Below, piece by piece: positions 31,297 to 44,400 of a stretch of DNA of 64,000 nucleotides. The stretch is taken from assembly GCA_037783545.1 (NCBI GenBank), contig JBBELK010000397.1, positions 310,001 through 374,000 on the forward strand, in the 5' to 3' direction. Source of the stretch: Henricia sp. BOLD:AAB3569. Lineage: Eukaryota; Echinodermata; Asteroidea; Spinulosida; Echinasteridae. The notes below the pieces were generated by a model, which made no database searches, was not told where the DNA came from, and saw only the letters and a list, made by a program, of their open reading frames with translations. Both the position numbers and the translations under genes were made by a program. Within the stretch, counting starts at the first letter, position 1; each line of letters opens with the position of its first letter.

Positions 31297-31572
31297 TTCA
31301 TTCAGTGGTTCAAACTCTCTGTGGCTGTGGATGTGCTTCGATGTTTAAGATGTAGCACTGGGATAAAATTGGAAATAAAATAAAGTTTAAATACATGTAC
31401 TGCATATGATTTTTTATTTAGCTAGAGACACCCAAAGCATTACAAATTTTCTTGGGAGCTTTTACGCAGTAACGTGGGAATTTTTGTGTGTGATTCTAAT
31501 TTTGAGGCAAAATGAGCAACAGCCACTACCTGACGCGGGTGTGCACAAGCTACGTCAGAGTCTAAACTGTAC

Positions 31573-31905
31573 TTTTTTTTCGTATACATTGAACAAAGAT
31601 TTTAAGGAAATTACCTTCTGGAATCAACAGATATACTTCCCACCATTGCCCAGCTTGCACTTTTGTCACAAATGTTGCTTCTCTGTAGAAAAATCACATT
31701 TTCTCCTTCAAAAATTGCATTCAGCTGGTGCACAAGATAACCATTCATACGCACGCGCAGCGCCTTCTGTTGTCGCGCTTACTCACGGACTGGCTGCTCG
31801 CGCCGTAATTTTGTGCATTACTTTATGCAGTCATTTTATCATTTATTTATCTCAGAAATGCAACAATTCTGACAGAATTGCAAGTGGGAAGTTAGACCTG
31901 TGAAC
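31573..31905. mobile_element. Foldback family, copy cut off at its right end
   Basis: TTTTTCGTATACATTGAACA, the GGAATCAACAG block and the CAAGTGGGAAG block match the foldback at 33180-33573 in inverted order. It begins about 280 bases upstream of the OFD1 start codon. The 165-codon plus-strand frame here is repeat sequence. Confidence 0.65.
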
Positions 31906-32575
31906 AGGCCTCCGGAACCTCCACCCTGTTGCCGTTTCCAACAAAAATCTGTGGCAAACTCACTCAAATGAAATTTGTCCCTTGGGTCTAATATTTGCTC
32001 AATAGGTGCCTCACCCGAACGTTTAAATATTCCGAAGAGTACGTCGATCCGATGTCTAGTTTCGGTGAAATCTTAAGGTAAAATTTTGCCCCTCCACGTG
32101 ATAAAAATAAGGCAGTTTGCTGCAAAATCAAATGTGGGCATGTGCGAAGCAGGCGGAGGTCAAGTACGAGAGATCAATACAAGGGCTTCGTTCGAGCGTG
32201 TACTTGATGTGTTAACACGAGTATACTCCTGCGTGCGCGGACGAGACTCGGGTCAGTAGAGAGAACTGTAAGCTTGAACGCAACATGTTGACCTCTCCAC
32301 TGTCGCACTTGCACACATTTGATATTTTGGAGTAAACTGCCTTATTTTTATCACACGGATGGTCGAATTTTTGCCATAAGATTTCACCGAAACTAAACAT
32401 CAGATCGATGCGTACTCTTCGGAATATTTAAACGTTCGGGTGAGTGCACCTTTTGAGCAAATATCAGACCCAATTAAGAGACAAATTTCAGTTGCGTGAG
32501 TTTGCCACAGATTTTGGGTGGGAAACGGCGACAGGGCGGAGGATCCCGAAGCCCTGTTCACGGGTCTAGTCGCCA
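31905..32575. mobile_element. Foldback element with CCTGTTGCCGTTTCC arms
   Basis: Left arm CCACCCTGTTGCCGTTTCC, then TCTGTGGCAAACTCAC and CGAACGTTTAAATATTCCGA, is mirrored on the right (TCGGAATATTTAAACGTTCG, GTGAGTTTGCCACAGA, GGAAACGGCGACAGGGCGG). The centre resembles the TAA-flanked element of 12717-13191. Confidence 0.75.
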
Positions 32576-32744
32576 CTGACTGACTGAGATGCCGTGGCCA
32601 GGTGGGCAGAGTCTAGCCTAGGGGACATGGCGGAAAGATTACCATGCACGGACACCCTCTGAGACTCCATGCGCTAAACCTATATATGGGACAACTGTCA
32701 ACAATTCCAAGTTTCTTCCTTTAAATTCATTAGGCAAAATAAAA

Positions 32745-33085
32745 AAAAATACATGTTTCTCGTCCCCTCTCGCTTCCTTTTTTGAGGCCGCCTGGATTTA
32801 TTTTTTATTTTTTATTTCCAAAAAATGAGACAAAAATATTAAAAACTACAACAAATCTGTCGGAAAATAAATACTTGCGAGTTCGAAGTCTTCTATGTAG
32901 ACTCTCTCGGTGACTTTCTACATCGTGTAGCTACTGTATCATCGCTAAATATGTCTTCGCACGAGTCTATTTACCTGCAACGGCCTAGAAATCTCTAATG
33001 GCAGTCATCTTGAAAAATAAAAATTAAAAAATAAAAAGCCCCTCTTCCTCCTTTTTTTTGAAAACCCGGACGAGAAACATGTTTT
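32745..33085. mobile_element. Foldback with ACATGTTTCTCGTCC ends
   Basis: ACATGTTTCTCGTCC at 32752 is mirrored by GGACGAGAAACATGT near 33069, with T/A-rich runs inside. Part of the cluster of inverted repeats between OFD1 and NFXL1. Confidence 0.65.
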
Positions 33086-33179
33086 ATTTTTTACTCGGCC
33101 TTACACTTTTCCCTAATTGTGCATTTTTATCATAAAACTAACATTTTTACATGGTTTATATGTCATAACAAGGAAAATC

Positions 33180-33573
33180 CTGGGTATTTTTTCATATACA
33201 TTGAACACGGATTTGGGTAAATTAATATATTGGAATCGATAGCTTATTCAATTCTAAGACACTTCCGTCGCAAATATTGCATTTCTGAGATAAATAAATG
33301 ATAAAATTACTGCATAAAGTAATGCACAAAATGACGCGGCGAGCGCGTAAGCGCAACAACAGAGGGCGCTGCGCGCACGCGTGAATGGTTATCTTGTGCA
33401 CTATTAGTATTAACTGAAGGCAATTTTTGAAGAAGAAAACGTGATTTTTCTAAAGAAAAGCAACATTTGCGACAAAAGTGCAAGTGGGAAGTATATCTTA
33501 AAATTACATTATGTGTTGATTCCAGGAGGTAATTTCCTTAAAATCTTTGTTCAATGTATACGAAAAAAATACC
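33180..33573. mobile_element. Foldback family, complete copy
   Basis: ATATACATTGAACACGGATT ... at the left is mirrored by AATCTTTGTTCAATGTATAC at the right; the centre contains GCGCGTAAGCGCAACAACAG. A diverged third relative may cover about 34190-34710 (GAATCGACAGC and GTTGATTCC blocks). Confidence 0.7.
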
Positions 33574-35224
33574 AAATCCTGGGTGTCCATGCAATATGGT
33601 AATGAACCCTTTTTAGTTATACATGTTTAGTTATACATGTACATTTATACATGTACAGTTATACATTATACATGTACATGTAATGATGTATTATATGGAA
33701 TTCAACCCAACGTGGGGGGTCCAAGTTACAGTTCTTGGACTGTACTACATAATGATACACTTTGCATTGTCCGGAAACTGGGCAGGGGTTTAAAAGTCGA
33801 CGGGTTTCTCTTTTGTTGTTATTTACTTTCCAATAGCATAATGGAATAACTCATGAGCATAATTTTAACGTCAATAAAATAATTTAGCAAAACGTACATG
33901 CACAAACCTTGGGATTTAAGTTAAAATATGAAGTCACCATAACTTTTTCAAATTTCGTGTAACGCTATTTGCTGTTCACTGGTCGTAAACAGCCAAGAGA
34001 GGGCGCCATAGCGTGTTTGCGAGCGCAGCGCTAGTATAGTGCGAGCGAGCCACCTACACAGTTAGTACACGTGTATATCTCTGCATGTGCGAAACTGGTG
34101 GATCGGTGGCGGTGGGGTTTTTGTGTGATCGCAGTCTCCATATGCACGCCGCGCCACGCTTGCGTACGAGAGATGAGATTGAAGGTGTGCCGGTATTTTT
34201 ACAGCTTAGGTCATCCCTGGAATTTCATAAATTAACCTGATTGAATCGACAGCTTTGTAGATTCTGAGCAATTCTTTCCACAAACACTTTTCCCGCAGAT
34301 GTTGCATTTCCACAAAAATAACAAAATAGCTCACACACCTGCACACCGCGCATGCGCGCGCACGCGCACAAGAAGCATGTAAAATATGGGCGAGGGCGGA
34401 GTGACATCAGCCAGTGAAAAGATCCATTGTTTTTCACTGGGCGTGCGATTTGCATGCATAGCAAAACTTACCAATGAAATAGATCGGCGCGCTGAGTCTG
34501 CGCTCTAAACTTGTGGCTTATTCACTTTTAAGCGAATGATTCTGGGAACAAGATGACGCACGTACTGAGACTGCGTGAGAGTTCCCGGATGTCTGCCCTC
34601 GCTAAATAATGTGACTTTTTTTTCGGAAATATGCCACCTGCAGAGAAAATGTGAACAGAAAGTTTTTTTAGAACGACCCAACCTGTTGATTCCAACATTT
34701 TGGCCCTTAAAATCCTAGAATTCGCTGGTTGACTTTAAGTTAAAATGTCGGCTGTCACCCTGTTTTAAACAATCCGTTCCTCCTTCCGCCCCAACCTCCA
34801 TACTCCCCCCCCCCCCCCCCCTTCCCCTCCCCTCCCCCCCTCCCCCTCCCCCCCTCCCCCTCCCCCTACCCCCTCCCCCTCCTCCCCTCCCCCCCTCTCC
34901 CCCTACCCCCTCCCCCTCCCCTCCCCCCTCCCCTACCCCCAAAGGTTCCACCCAGGCTTCACTCCCTCTTCACCTTCTGCCCCCTCCCCACAAGCCTGGG
35001 GTGCATTCAATAGCGCAATACGTATACAATACATACTGACAATTCCGGTACCTTCAATGCCGGTACCTGCACGTGCCCCAGGCTTTAACATACGGCCACC
35101 CCCAAAGTAGGCCCTGTTTTTGCTCACTTATTGCTGTTTCTTAAAATACAGAGTGTACCAAAACTGCAAACTGCAAATGATGGGACAACCAACGACAACA
35201 TCTGTGTGAAGAAAGCAGGCCATC
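33574..35224. promoter_or_regulatory. Presumed NFXL1 upstream region
   Basis: Contains a TACATGTA-rich stretch (33600-33690), a more CpG-rich segment at about 33990-34180 (GCGAGCGCAGCGC, GTGCGAGCGAGCC), a diverged foldback and a polypyrimidine tract. No TATA box or initiator can be assigned with confidence; the promoter is placed here only because NFXL1 begins at 35225. Confidence 0.35.
34803..34940 (+). repeat. Polypyrimidine tract, 138 bp
   Basis: Almost pure C with interspersed T (and a few A) on the plus strand; the minus strand is a run of GGGGAGGGGG-type repeats. It ends about 285 bases before the NFXL1 start codon. Such tracts can form triplex DNA or, on the G strand, quadruplexes. 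The Gly-rich frame on the minus strand is an artefact. Confidence 0.85.
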
Positions 35225-35420
35225 ATGTCTAGTCATTCAGCTTCAGCAGCGCCCTGGGCTTCAAGGGGTAGAGGGAGGGGGCAAGGAAGGGGCCGCCAGG
35301 TGCCAAGTCGGTCGATGGAAGGTCCTCCTGTCAATCAATGGAGCCAAGGCAATAAACGCTGGGCAGAAACCAAGACGCAGGGTAAACAGGGACGTCAAGA
35401 TGCAGCTAAACAACAACAGG
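35225..35420 (+). CDS. NFXL1: NFXL1 exon 1
   Basis: Starts [20 protein letters not shown]; Arg/Gly-rich with RGRGQGRGR, as in the vertebrate N-terminus. Ends in phase 1 at GTAATT. The frame runs on to 35494 but splicing at 35420 joins exon 2 correctly. Confidence 0.88.
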
Positions 35421-38400
35421 GTAATTTAACTCAAGTCTCTAAACTAAAGTGGATTCACAGCAAAGAGGGTATTTGGAGTAAAACGACAGACTGAAAATCA
35501 CAGAATCGGCTTTCAGTTTCCGAAAATGTCAACATTTCTCCAAAGATGCTTTGAAAGATTTTAGCCTCGATTATCCCAATTGTTTTTAAGCTCAGTTTAA
35601 ATTAGAAACTCACCATTTGTACTGTTTTGTCCTTAAAATGACCATCAGTACCTTGTGCAGATCTGGTATAAAGATCCAACATTTCTTTCTGCAGTAAAAA
35701 TAGATTTGCTTGTGATGGCAATGTTGTTTGATTTGTGTATAATACTTTCAATACTTTTAATATTAATATTCACTTCAACAAACCTCAGTTTGCTAAATTA
35801 TTTCCATATTATTGTTAAAAATAACTTTTCTTGACACAGCAAGCAAGCCCAAGCTTTCAGATGAGGAACGCTTCCGTGACGCATCTTCCGTGATACAAAA
35901 ATCGGTCCAGAGACACTTGGAAAATGAAGAGGGAGAAGGCAACTCTTCATCTGAAGATGAGATGGATGATGACAATATACTGCAGAGTACCTTTCAGATG
36001 TACTCCAGTCCAAAGGGTAAGATGCCAAGTAACTTGAGTTGTCAGAATGCATGTTGTAGGTTCGAGACCTACCTAAGCAGATTGTTTTAACATAAGCTCC
36101 ATCCTAGCCCAGGGAACTTTCCTGTCAGTTAATTGTGGATGGTTCATGGTTCGACACCTGGTCGCCGCTATCGCATTGTGTCCTTAGACAAGACACTTTA
36201 CTTGAAATTACCTATCTCCACCCAAGAGTAAATGGGTACCTGAGAAAGTAGTGAATGTTGATGTGTTTGATTAGCTATTGAGCGCCTGATAGGCAGCCGG
36301 GGCTGTATACTCAGGGAGCTGAGATGGTATATGGAGTGATTTAATGGAGCCATATGATCTGCAGCCGATTTCACGAAACAGTGCGTAACTTGCGCCATAA
36401 ACGGTTATGGCGCAAGACTTACGCCATAAAGTTATGCCGTAGCTGCGCAATTACTTAAAATCGATTTCACGAAACTCTTCTTAGCTGCGCAACGTTTATT
36501 TTTTTCACTTTAGCACTTGTAACTTCTAGGACGAGGCTAATTTCTAGTTTATCAACGACTATTTGATGCTTGCGCTTGATAAAATAGTCGTACATAAAAC
36601 ATACGTCGTTGTTTTTCACAAATTTTGCACGGTCATCATGGCTGCCGTCGCGAGTCATAATGCGTCGAGTCGCAGATTTCACCGATAAAGGCCGTTTTCT
36701 ACAAACGGAAGGCTGGGGTTCAGTTCGTTGACGATGCGGTAAATAAGCACGTGTAGCTAGCTGCATTATCGCCATTTTCCACTGTCCTACGACACATTTT
36801 TCCAACTTACGCCACCAAAAACCATTGCGCAAGTTACGCCACATTTTATGGCGTAAGTCGGCGAGTTGCGCCACATCCTGATGTGGCGCATCTTTCGTGA
36901 AACGCTTATTAACTTATTGCGCAAGTTACGCAATAACTTATGGCATAAGTGGACTTACGCAATTGCGTAAAGTTTCGTGAAATCGGCTGCAGGGCTAATA
37001 AAAATGTAGGCGTCTTGATCGGGTTTACCAGATAAATGTGCATTATAATTAAGTCCATATTATTATTTGTTATCGTGGATCGGAGGGTGTGACCAGCTCG
37101 GAAAGAAATTTTTTTTGTGACTACTGTACATTTTTATCCTCATAATTTGTTTATGTTCAGTCCATCAATCTATATTATATTTAGACGGAAGTGGCGAGGA
37201 TTTGGACAGAACCACTCAGTATTTAGTGGATGCTCTTCGATCAGGAGCTAATGTGTGCCTTGTCTGTATCGAGAAACTAAAAAGATTAGATGCCGTGAGT
37301 TTTTATTCAATTTTTGTTGGTTAATGCAAACAGTGGCCAAGTGGTTCAGGTCATTGACTGGCAACAGGGATGAAAACTTGATGTTGCGGGTTTGATACAC
37401 AGCTGCGGTACCTGTGCCCTTCAGCAAGGCACTCAACCACAATGCATAGTTCCGAGATTGCCCAGTTAACCCCGCCCCTTAGATACTGTTGTTATGTGCT
37501 CACAAGCCATCGCAAAAAAATGGCGACACAACGTACAAAGCAACGGGACTCGGCATGGAAAGCACAGATTCATTGGAGAAAACTCAAAGGTATTTATGTT
37601 TTGGGGTCGACAGTTACCGCAGCACACACTGAGCGAAGGGCTAGTATTGCAGGGATGACATATATTCATAAAAATGCGCTTCCTACCTTTGAACAGCGAA
37701 TCGCCCGACATTGAAACAAAAATTCATCCGGTCAATGGCGCATACAACATACATACTGTATGGGTGAAAATCGCGTGATTGTGTGATGATTGCATCACTT
37801 TGACCTATGTGGGCGCCGTCTGCTAGCTCTGTTGTGATTGGTCAGCGGGTTCGGCTTGATTGACAGGTCGGAACTATGCATTGCTCCATCCTTTGGAAGG
37901 GATGTAAAGCCGTTAGCCCAGTGTGTTGTGTAATGCACTTAAAAGATCCTAGAGCACTCTTTCGTGAAGAGTGAGGGGATTTCCTGGTGTATCTGGACGT
38001 CAGCTGCCAATGGCGCCACCCACCTGTGTACATCTCAATATTTAGGTGGAAGACACTTGCAATTCAAGCTATAGGCTGCAAAGTTTATTAAAAACGCATT
38101 AACCCTTTGATACACAGATTGTTTTGGAACTCTATTGTTTCTGTGATATTTCAGATATGGAACTGCAGTCAGTGCTACTGTGTACTCCACCTGGCCTGCG
38201 TCCAGAAGTGGGCTAAAGAGGGCGCTCTTAGGAGGCACTTGATGGAAGACGGTGCGACCGAGAAAACCAAAAATGCACTGTGGTCCTGGTGAGAGAAAAC
38301 GAACAAAAGCCTGTTTACAGAATTTGCATTTGATGAAATTTTAAAACCAAATATTTCATGTGGTACATAAGGAAATAAACAAATATGGGAGGAGAGTAAA

Positions 38401-41400
38401 AATATATTGTCCTCATCAGGATTCCAACCTGAGACCTTTGACACACCGGACAGGTGCTCTACCACTAACAGTTTAAAGGGCCTGTGACATGCTAAACAAC
38501 TTTGTGCCTAAGCTTTGCTTCATAATGACGGATTACTTGTTCAGCAAGACATACTATTGTTTGTTTGGATGTAAAATCAGTAAAAGGTGGCCTTTTTCAA
38601 CTTTGAAGATTTCATTGCAATAAATCACAGACAGAGGGCGCTGTTTGGAGTGCATCACGTAAGGAAGACCAAAGGGAAAAGTTAAGAAAAAACATAAGAC
38701 TTCAAGTTGGACTTGAAAATTGCTGCAGTTTGTACCCCCAGTTTTGTCATGGCTTACAGCAGGCAACATGTAAAACAAACTCAAACAGCCATGGATTACA
38801 AAAGTTTCAGGAAAATTGAGAAAAAAGTGGAATCTTTTGTGCACAGTTGAATGTGATTTTCCTGTGTTTGCCTCTTGTGACATCGTGACCTTGGTCATGA
38901 ATATGCATATTTTCATTAGCATAAAAACTAAAAACCTTTGTTTTAACCCCCAAAGCAAGCTCCAAATAGGATTTTTATGACTTTAACTGAGTAGAGTGGT
39001 TTTAAAGCATAGATTTCATTTATAAAAATCCTAAATAAGGGGCCCTTTAAGTCTGATCTATGAATTCAGCTGGTAGAGCATCTGTCTGGTGTGTCGTAGT
39101 TCTCAGGTTCAAATCCTGATGAGGACCAACCATCCCACAAAAACGACTAAATAATTCAAAGTGTCATTTCCTTACACTGATAAGTAAATCTTGACGCCTT
39201 TTTTTCTTCCAGTCCAAAGTGTCGTCATGAAAGCCCGTCTTCAGCCATCCCAAAGCGTTACACCTGTTACTGTGGCAAGGTCGTTGACCCTCCATTCCAC
39301 CCCTGGCTTGCCCCTCATTCCTGTGGTGAGCGGTGCGAACGCCCCCTTAGACCAACGTGTGGCCATAAATGTCTACTACTCTGCCATCCAGGTGAGGCCC
39401 CTCTCCAACACCCCCATTAACCCCACCCCCATCAACACCCCTTCCCAGTTCTTCCCAACACCCCTAACCCCGCTATCCTCGAATTGGTAATGATTAAGTA
39501 GCTCTTGATTCGGCTTCAGTCAAATTTTTTTCAGATTTTCTGTCATCGGCTGCGTGCAGTTTAGTTTTTTTGGCCAACTTGGCAAACAATTGTGAACTGA
39601 CTATTGATTGCTTTCCGGTGACGTCACGCCTTCCATCCACCATTTTGGTTGGCATTTTTCATGACGCACGTGGCTTGAGTGATAACCGGCAAAAAGAGCA
39701 AGAAAATCGCATTGGTTGCACTTACCTCCGTTGCTTAACCTTGCTTTATGTTGTTGCGCCATGGCTGTTGTATCGATAAAGATAACAAATGTATTTCTTC
39801 AGGCTAAAAATCGCAATCAAGTAGAAGCACTTTCGTTTTTACAAGCTGAGTGCATGCTCAATAATTTAAACGTATCGCAGCGCGCGCGTGCGGCATCTTC
39901 GAATAAAAATACACTGGTGAGTATTTTTTACGTGTGTTCATGTGCGTCTTTTGGCGCGCGCGCGTGATCGTTGACCACCAAACATTCCCGGATGTTCTAC
40001 GTCACGGAAAGCAATCAATACAAGCCTGATAAAATTGTGTGGATTATTAAGGCATGCTGGCCAATTTAGCCTCAGAAAGTGTATATCTTGAAGGGGCATC
40101 AGGGCCAGTTCAGCAGGGCATGAGGCCACTGGCCTTGGTGGCCTTGGTTAATGTCAAGGCCTGAGACTACCATTCACTTACAGTCGAAAACAGTATTTCA
40201 GAATATAAAAAAAAATGTACATTCTTGCAAATTCCGTATAGGCTTCATACATCCCCCATGAAACAACCCCTAGAAATATTTGTGTGTAACCTTTCCCTTG
40301 CCTTTCACAAGCTTAAAGGCAGAGGCTCGTCAACAATGCGCGCGCGCTAAATTCGTGACACGAAATACGCAGCTCCATAGCAAAAGCATGGAACTGCGTA
40401 TTTCATGGCACGAAATTGGCGCGCGCGCATTGCTGACAAGCCTTTAACCTGATGAATTTTATAATTTCTTTTTTAACAGGGCCGTGTCCGCCATGTCCTA
40501 AGATGGTTCGCTCAGCGTGTCACTGTGGACGACAGGCCCCACAGCCGAGACGTTGTAGTGCAAAGACCTGGTCATGTGGCCAGGCTTGCAGCAAGATGTT
40601 ATCCTGTGGACAACACAAATGCCAGCAACCTTGTCATGCCGGTAGGATGATAGAATTACGAACTTAGAACAACAAAGAGACATTCTGTCTGAACAAAGAG
40701 TCGTATACACATTCAGTTTTCACTAAATAAGGGAGTCTACTGTGGGTATAAATACAGTGAAACTTGTCTATAGTGGCCACTCTCGGAACCGTTAAAAACT
40801 GGCCACTATAAACAGGTGGCCTCTTTATAGAGGTTGCTTAAGCATTATACATGTATCCCACTTCTACATAGGTGCCTGTCATGCATGCCCTAGAACCAGC
40901 TTACAACCGTGCATGTGCGGGAAAAAGACTGCGACACGACAGTGCGCAACGCCACAATGGCACTGTGAGAGTGTTTGCGATAAACCATTGCCGTGCGGAC
41001 ACCACACATGCCAACAGACGTGTCATGCGGGAGATTGCGGAGACTGCCCTCGTGCAGGGAAACGAGAGTGCCCATGCGGCAAAACAAGTATGTAAAAGTC
41101 TGTATACAGGATTTGATATGTCCCGAAATATTAATTGACCATTTCACTGGGAAAAACGTTACTCGGATGGAAGATAGAAGTGGTATTAAATGTATAATGC
41201 AATGATTCTGCCCGAAACGATGAATTTATATAAATGCATGCGGCACACGTTTTGTTACTACTAGGTCACCCTCATGTGAAAAACTAGGTCCCTGACTGTT
41301 GTGGTATTATGGTTCTGTTTGCTGGCAGGTAACCAGCCTAAATAGGACGGTGACTTTGCATGAACGTGAATGAGTTAAAGGCACAGGCTCATCAGCAATG

Positions 41401-44400
41401 CGCGCGCCAAATTCGTGCCACGAAATATGCAGCTCCGTGTAGCAAAGGCATGGAGCTGCGTAATTCGTGGCACAAATTTGGCGTGCGTGCATTGCTAATG
41501 AGCCCGTGCCTTTAATACTGAGCTGACTTGTACACAAGTTAGGCTGGATCCGAATTAGTGGCTTTGGCTGTTGCTATGCTGTTTCTAAGGACTATCATTG
41601 TCCGCCCATAGCAACAGCCATAGCCACAGCCAAAGCCACTAATTCAGATCCAGCCTTAGTTTTTATAGCACAAATCCTCAATCACACATGGAGATAACAC
41701 AACATGTAAAAAATTTTCAGTCTTGTATTATCTTTAATACCATATGAATATTGAACAGGACTTTTTTCAGTAATTGATTTTGCTTGCGTCGGGGAGAATG
41801 TATGTTAATTGGGCTTTGTTTTTGCCCTTACCCGACGTATATTAGCACTGTATACTTGGTGCTTTCCCGAGACACTATGAAAAACTTCATAGCGTGCTCG
41901 GGTGGGATTCGAACCCACGACCTCCTGCAAACAAGGCAGACGTATTAACCACTCGACCACCGGATTCCTTTCAATGTCAGGAAAAATGTGATTTTTAGAA
42001 AGTTCTTAGTAAGTCCTCAGCTACATCACTGGAAAGCAGTACCTTCCAATTCCTAAACAATTCTTTGGTACAGGTTTTGAGCTGCCGTGTACTGAGAACA
42101 TTCCAACTTGTGGTGATACGTGTGATAAACTGATGGAATGTAAGCTGCACAAGTGCACACGACGATGCCACGCAGGACCCTGCGAAACAGTAAGAACTCT
42201 AGAACCGTAAACTGTCCATATTAGACCTGTTTTGCTAAAACTTTGCCCAGTTGCACATCTGTGCAACACTGTGAATCATGATACAGTGAAACCTGCTATT
42301 AAGGCCACCTTGATAAACAGGCCACCTGTTTATAGTATACAAATATCACATGGTTTGAGGGTGGATAGTCGATATTAGCTCTCCGAGGGGAGCTAATATC
42401 GACTAGCCACCCGAAATGAACCATGTGGTATTTGTTTTACCATACCTCATACATATTCTTCCTCGGTTTGGAATCACTGACCGCAGGAAAACGGTGAGTA
42501 AAATTTTGCTTGTGTAGCCATCTTTGCATTCAGCTTGTGTGCGTGCACGCGTGTTGTAACCGCGCGGTGCTGTTGTGCGTACCTTACGCGCTACGACCGG
42601 TTGTTTCGTAAAGCGCATGCGTAGTGTACTATTCCTGGGCTGCCGAGAAAGAATGCTTTGCAAAGCGTGTGCGTAGTGTACTATATCCCTGGCAGCCGCG
42701 AGTAGTTTACTACGCTTGCGCTTTTGGCGTGCCCGTGGATAAACAGCAAAAATAACTACTGGCACGTGACAGTGAATAGACCAGTGAGAACCCCAATCTC
42801 TTTTATGAATATGTATGAGGTATGGTAATTTGAAATTTGGCTTTAGAAAACAAACATACTGACAATAATGTACGGAATACTTACAATTTGCTCAGTGTCG
42901 GCAGTTTAGCATAAAGAAGTGTCGCTGTGAGCAGAAGGAGAAATCCATCTTGTGTTGTAAGGAGTTCCTGTGCGACTTGAAGTGTCAGAAAATGAGGGAC
43001 TGCCAGCGACATCAGTGCAAGAGAAAGGTGGGTTGGTCAGAAAATAGAATAAAAAACACTTATTCTTTTTGGAAGTTATGTTGTTGTACTAATGTCAAAA
43101 ACTCTGTTTGCTAGGATAGGGCGACAATTTGTGTGTAAAAAAGCTATATTAGGGCGACATGCTCAATAGGGCGAAATTTTTGTGTCGCCCTAATATATAT
43201 ATATTTTTTAAAATCATTTTTTTAGGTCAAAAACCATTTTTTTAAAGGTAAAAAACCATTTTTATTAGGAGTAGAGCTGTTTCTCTTTGGTCTGGAACCA
43301 TTTTTGGAAGCTTTGGGTAAAAAAATAAGGTGTCATTTTGAGTGATTCTTGCTGAAATTTTGGTGGTCCCCAGGGGGAGACTTCCCGAATTGTCACCCTA
43401 TTGCGGCATCCAGAGTTCTTACAAATTCTATATTCATGAGAAACGTGTGATATCGTGTCATCAACAAAAGATGTATCTCCATAGATTTGTGTGCAAAATT
43501 TGGTTGGGGGTCTTCTGGGTCATCTTGATGTCTTTAACACCCTTCTCTTGAGACCCCCAAAATGTTGTCTCGCCCTAAAAATATATTTCCAGTTCTTTTT
43601 CTTCAGTTTCAAAATTAGAAGCTGAAGATTCTTTTCACTTTTCATTTACTGCCCTTGATACCTTCCCCCATCTGCCCCTCTCAAAAAAAGTTGAGCCTAG
43701 AATGGTACCTCTTGACAACAGCAACCTGCAAAAAAAAGTGGAAAAAACCTGTTAAATTTCTGGAGTAGGTTTGCTCTCATCTAATAAATATCATTGAATT
43801 AAAATTCACTAATGGTTAATTTATATTTTGCAGTGTTGCGATGGCTCTTGTCCGCCTTGTGAGCAACCGTGCGGTCGTCAACTACCATGCAAAAACCACA
43901 AGTGTCCCTCGACTTGCCACCCAGGTAATCTCCATTCATTTCATTGACCCCACGCAAGTATGGAACTGTACCTTAAAGGCCCAGTGTATCATTTGTAATG
44001 ACCCCAAAAAGTAACCGACGAGTTTACAGGGGAAAAGTTCTGAAAGTAAAGATTGAATTAATAGCAACTACCCAATGAAAGGTTTCCGCTCAAAATTATA
44101 TAATTTTACCAGAAAATAATCCGTAAAGATGAAATTATTTATATCGTTTGCAAGCGATTTACTCATTTTTGGTTCGCATCTACGCTGTCCAAAATGCATG
44201 GGCGCTGTGTACTGCGTGTGCGTGTTCCAACGCGATGCATTTTTATGGATCGCGCGCACGCGCAATATATGATGTGCGCCACAGAGTGCATGACCAAGCC
44301 ACATAGTACCTGATCAACTGAGAACGAATATTTGAAACACCCCGCCAAGACCAGGAAAACGCATATGGATTTTCATGGTTTTTTAAACGTAGTACATTTG

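Noticed and set aside
31406-31903. 165-codon plus-strand open frame upstream of OFD1
   Set aside because: Most of it is the arm of a foldback element that recurs at 33180-33573; no protein similarity recognised.
34715-34951. Gly/Glu-rich minus-strand frame
   Set aside because: Artefact of translating the polypyrimidine tract.
36467-36874. Firm call of a Harbinger transposase gene
   Set aside because: Only a vague resemblance in about 40 residues and no catalytic residues visible; kept as a hypothesis within the element.
39191-39490. 99-codon plus-strand frame over NFXL1 exon 5
   Set aside because: Wrong frame; the exon-5 frame continuing the RING-like domain (CPKCR...) is the one that joins exons 4 and 6.
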